Shown here: in pieces, positions 37,685 to 39,595 of the stretch
Position numbering within the stretch: the first letter of the stretch is position 1
Layout of the letters: the number at the start of each line of letters is the position of its first letter
Assembly (NCBI GenBank): GCA_049698775.1
Contig: JBAVYM010000002.1
Coordinates: 1 to 39,595, forward strand
Source: REEB76 sp049698775
Lineage (GTDB): Bacteria; Pseudomonadota; Gammaproteobacteria; Natronospirales; REEB76
DNA: 39,595 bases
Direction of reading: 5' to 3'
The notes under the pieces: model-generated
The model's input: the letters and a program-made list of their open reading frames with translations, nothing else
What the model was told of the DNA's origin: nothing
Databases searched by the model: none
Program-made: the position numbers and the translations under genes

Positions 37685-39595
37685 ATGAAAGACAGTTTCA
37701 AAGCACGTGCCACGCTCGCTGTAGACGGCAAACAATACGAGATCTTCAAGCTCGGCGTACTGGAAAAGAAATATCGGGTATCGCGGCTGCCTTATTCGCT
37801 CAAAGTCCTGCTGGAAATGCTGCTCCGGCTCGAAGACGGCCTGAGTGTCAAAGCCTCCGACATCGAAGCGCTTGCCGCTTGGAATCCGAAGATTGAGTCT
37901 GACAAAGAAATCGCGTTTACGCCGGCGCGCGTGCTGATGCAGGATTTTACCGGCGTGCCCGCGGTCGTGGATCTGGCCGCCATGCGCGACGCCATGAAAG
38001 ACCTCGGCGGTGATCCCGGGAAAATCAATCCGCTGGCACCGGCGGAACTGGTGATTGACCATTCGGTACAGGTGGACTTTTTTGCCAGCCCCGACGCACT
38101 CGCCAAGAATGCGGAAATGGAATTCGAACGCAACCAGGAACGCTATTCGTTTCTCAAGTGGGGCCAACAGTCGTTCGAGAATTTCAAGGTGGTTCCACCC
38201 GATACCGGCATCTGTCATCAGGTGAATCTGGAATATCTCTCGCGCGTGGTATTCGAGCGCGAAGTGGACGGCAAACTTCAGGCGTATCCCGATACGCTGG
38301 TCGGCACCGACTCGCACACCACCATGGTGAACGGCCTGGGTGTGCTCGGCTGGGGCGTGGGTGGCATCGAGGCGGAAGCCGCGATGCTCGGCCAGCCCTC
38401 CACCATGCTGATCCCGCAGGTCGTGGGAGTCCGGCTTTCCGGCAAACTGCCGGAGGGCGCCACCGCCACCGATCTGGTGCTGACCATCGCGGAACTCCTG
38501 CGCAAGACCGGCGTGGTCGGCAAGTTCGTCGAGTATTTCGGACCCGGTGTCCCCAATCTGCCACTCGCGAATCGCGCCACACTCGGCAACATGTCGCCGG
38601 AATTCGGTTCGACCTGCGCAATCTTCCCGATTGACGCCGAAACCCTGAGCTATCTCAAGCTGACCGGCCGGAGCGCAGCACGCATCAAATTGGTCGAAAC
38701 CTACGCGAAAGCCCAAGGATTGTGGCACGAGCCGGGACAGAGCCCCGCCGAGTACAGCCAGATTGTGGAACTGGATCTTTCTAGCATCGAGCCGAGCATT
38801 GCAGGGCCCAAGCGTCCACAGGATCGCATCCCTCTGAAATCAGCCAAGGATATCGTCGGCAAACATGCCGCCAAGCTGGCGGCCGAGCGCTCGCAGCGCC
38901 TGCAAGAAGAGGCGCGTTTCGAGGACGAAGGTGGCGCGGTCACCGGCCAGGGAAATCCTGTCATTACACCCGGCGCCTCCGATGTGACGCTGAATGGCGA
39001 AGAATTCACCTTGCGGGATGGGGCCGCGGTGATTGCCGCGATCACCAGTTGCACCAACACTTCGAACCCGGAAGTCATGATCGGCGCTGGTCTGTTGGCG
39101 CGCCGCGCGCGTGAACGCGGATTAAAGCCCAAGCCCTGGGTCAAAACCAGCCTGGCACCCGGATCCAAGGTAGTAACCGACTACCTCAAAAAAGCCGGGC
39201 TACTTGAAGACCTGGCGGCCCTCGGATTCGATCTCGTGGGTTACGGTTGTACGACTTGTATCGGCAACTCGGGTCCGCTACGGCCGGAAATCAGCAAAGC
39301 GATCAGCGAAGGCGACTTGACGGCCTGCGCGGTACTGTCCGGCAATCGCAATTTCGAAGGCCGCATTCACCCCGAAGTCAAAATGAACTTCCTGGCTTCG
39401 CCGCCCTTGGTGGTTGCGTACGCTCTGACGGGCAGCATGATCGTGGACCTGGTGAACGATCCGCTGGGCATTGGCAAGGACGGCAAGGCTGTTTACCTCA
39501 AGGACATCTGGCCGAATCAAAAAGAGATCTCCGACCTGATTGCCGGCAACATCGAGTCCAGCATGTTCACGCAGGTTTACGGCAAGGTTTATGAC
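37685..39595 (+). CDS. acnA: Aconitate hydratase A (runs past the window end)
   Basis: The first 637 residues of an AcnA-type aconitase (E. coli AcnA has 891), which isomerises citrate and isocitrate. The three cysteines that hold the 4Fe-4S cluster are present: Cys 456 (TSCTNTSNP), Cys 522 and Cys 525 (YGCTTCIGNSGPL). Substrate-binding segments such as VGTDSHTTMVNGLGVLGWGVGG and the LANRATLGNMSPEFGSTCAIFP region are intact. The start has GGAG 7 bases upstream and an acnA-like opening (DSFKARATL). The frame is open to base 39595; domain 4 lies outside the window. Confidence 0.96.
   Translation, partial: MKDSFKARATLAVDGKQYEIFKLGVLEKKYRVSRLPYSLKVLLEMLLRLEDGLSVKASDIEALAAWNPKIESDKEIAFTPARVLMQDFTGVPAVVDLAAMRDAMKDLGGDPGKINPLAPAELVIDHSVQVDFFASPDALAKNAEMEFERNQERYSFLKWGQQSFENFKVVPPDTGICHQVNLEYLSRVVFEREVDGKLQAYPDTLVGTDSHTTMVNGLGVLGWGVGGIEAEAAMLGQPSTMLIPQVVGVRLSGKLPEGATATDLVLTIAELLRKTGVVGKFVEYFGPGVPNLPLANRATLGNMSPEFGSTCAIFPIDAETLSYLKLTGRSAARIKLVETYAKAQGLWHEPGQSPAEYSQIVELDLSSIEPSIAGPKRPQDRIPLKSAKDIVGKHAAKLAAERSQRLQEEARFEDEGGAVTGQGNPVITPGASDVTLNGEEFTLRDGAAVIAAITSCTNTSNPEVMIGAGLLARRARERGLKPKPWVKTSLAPGSKVVTDYLKKAGLLEDLAALGFDLVGYGCTTCIGNSGPLRPEISKAISEGDLTACAVLSGNRNFEGRIHPEVKMNFLASPPLVVAYALTGSMIVDLVNDPLGIGKDGKAVYLKDIWPNQKEISDLIAGNIESSMFTQVYGKVYD

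Noticed and set aside
37625..38728. A 367-codon open frame on the minus strand
   Set aside because: It is antisense to acnA, and its composition is typical of a GC-rich shadow frame.

Overview
The window is about 39.6 kb of GC-rich chromosomal DNA. Most of it is tightly packed housekeeping genes, many joined by 4-bp ATGA or GTGA overlaps. The gene content and order point to a gammaproteobacterium outside the enterics. Several blocks match Escherichia coli neighbourhoods: uvrY-uvrC-pgsA-glyW-cysT-leuZ, icd beside rluE, and purB near nudJ-mnmA-hflD. The single-subunit System I cytochrome maturation operon, class II DAHP synthase and RoxA/HflD genes also fit. I cannot name the species.

Region by region. 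Bases 1-125 are the right end of an IS256-family insertion sequence, followed by AT-rich non-coding DNA to about 440. Next come a PilZ-domain gene and a monohaem cytochrome c gene. Convergent to these, on the minus strand, is a complete ccmABCDEFGHI operon (8305 down to 1463), including a small ccmD. This operon begins only 10 nt after a tRNA-Leu gene. Upstream lie tRNA-Cys, tRNA-Gly, pgsA, uvrC, a family 5-type uracil-DNA glycosylase and a GacA/UvrY-type response regulator, all on the minus strand. Then follow icd (minus), rluE (plus), class II DAHP synthase (minus), a probable lysine catabolic pair (saccharopine/lysine dehydrogenase-like plus ALDH7-type dehydrogenase), uppP, and a membrane-anchored TolB-like/TPR protein.

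From 21.7 to 24.5 kb a single-domain asparaginase follows a patatin-POTRA-barrel (PlpD-like, type Vd) gene. Divergent from it are nfeD and a slipin, closed by a clear terminator. On the minus strand come degV and an apparent operon nudL-mazG(short)-DUF432-mscS, then fumC. The plus strand continues with purB, a roxA gene broken by one in-frame TGA, a small DUF7931-like gene, nudJ, mnmA, hflD and acnA, which runs off the window end.

Themes: cytochrome c maturation next to a cytochrome c gene; three TCA-cycle enzymes (icd, fumC, acnA); DNA repair (uvrC plus UDG); tRNA genes and tRNA/rRNA modification (rluE, mnmA). I found no CRISPR array, prophage or obvious defence island. The most distinctive points are the tRNA-Leu/ccmA junction without a ribosome-binding site, the TGA that splits the RoxA active site, the half-length MazG coupled to a Nudix gene and DUF432-MscS, the UDG inserted into the uvrY-uvrC pair, and the PlpD-asparaginase pair.
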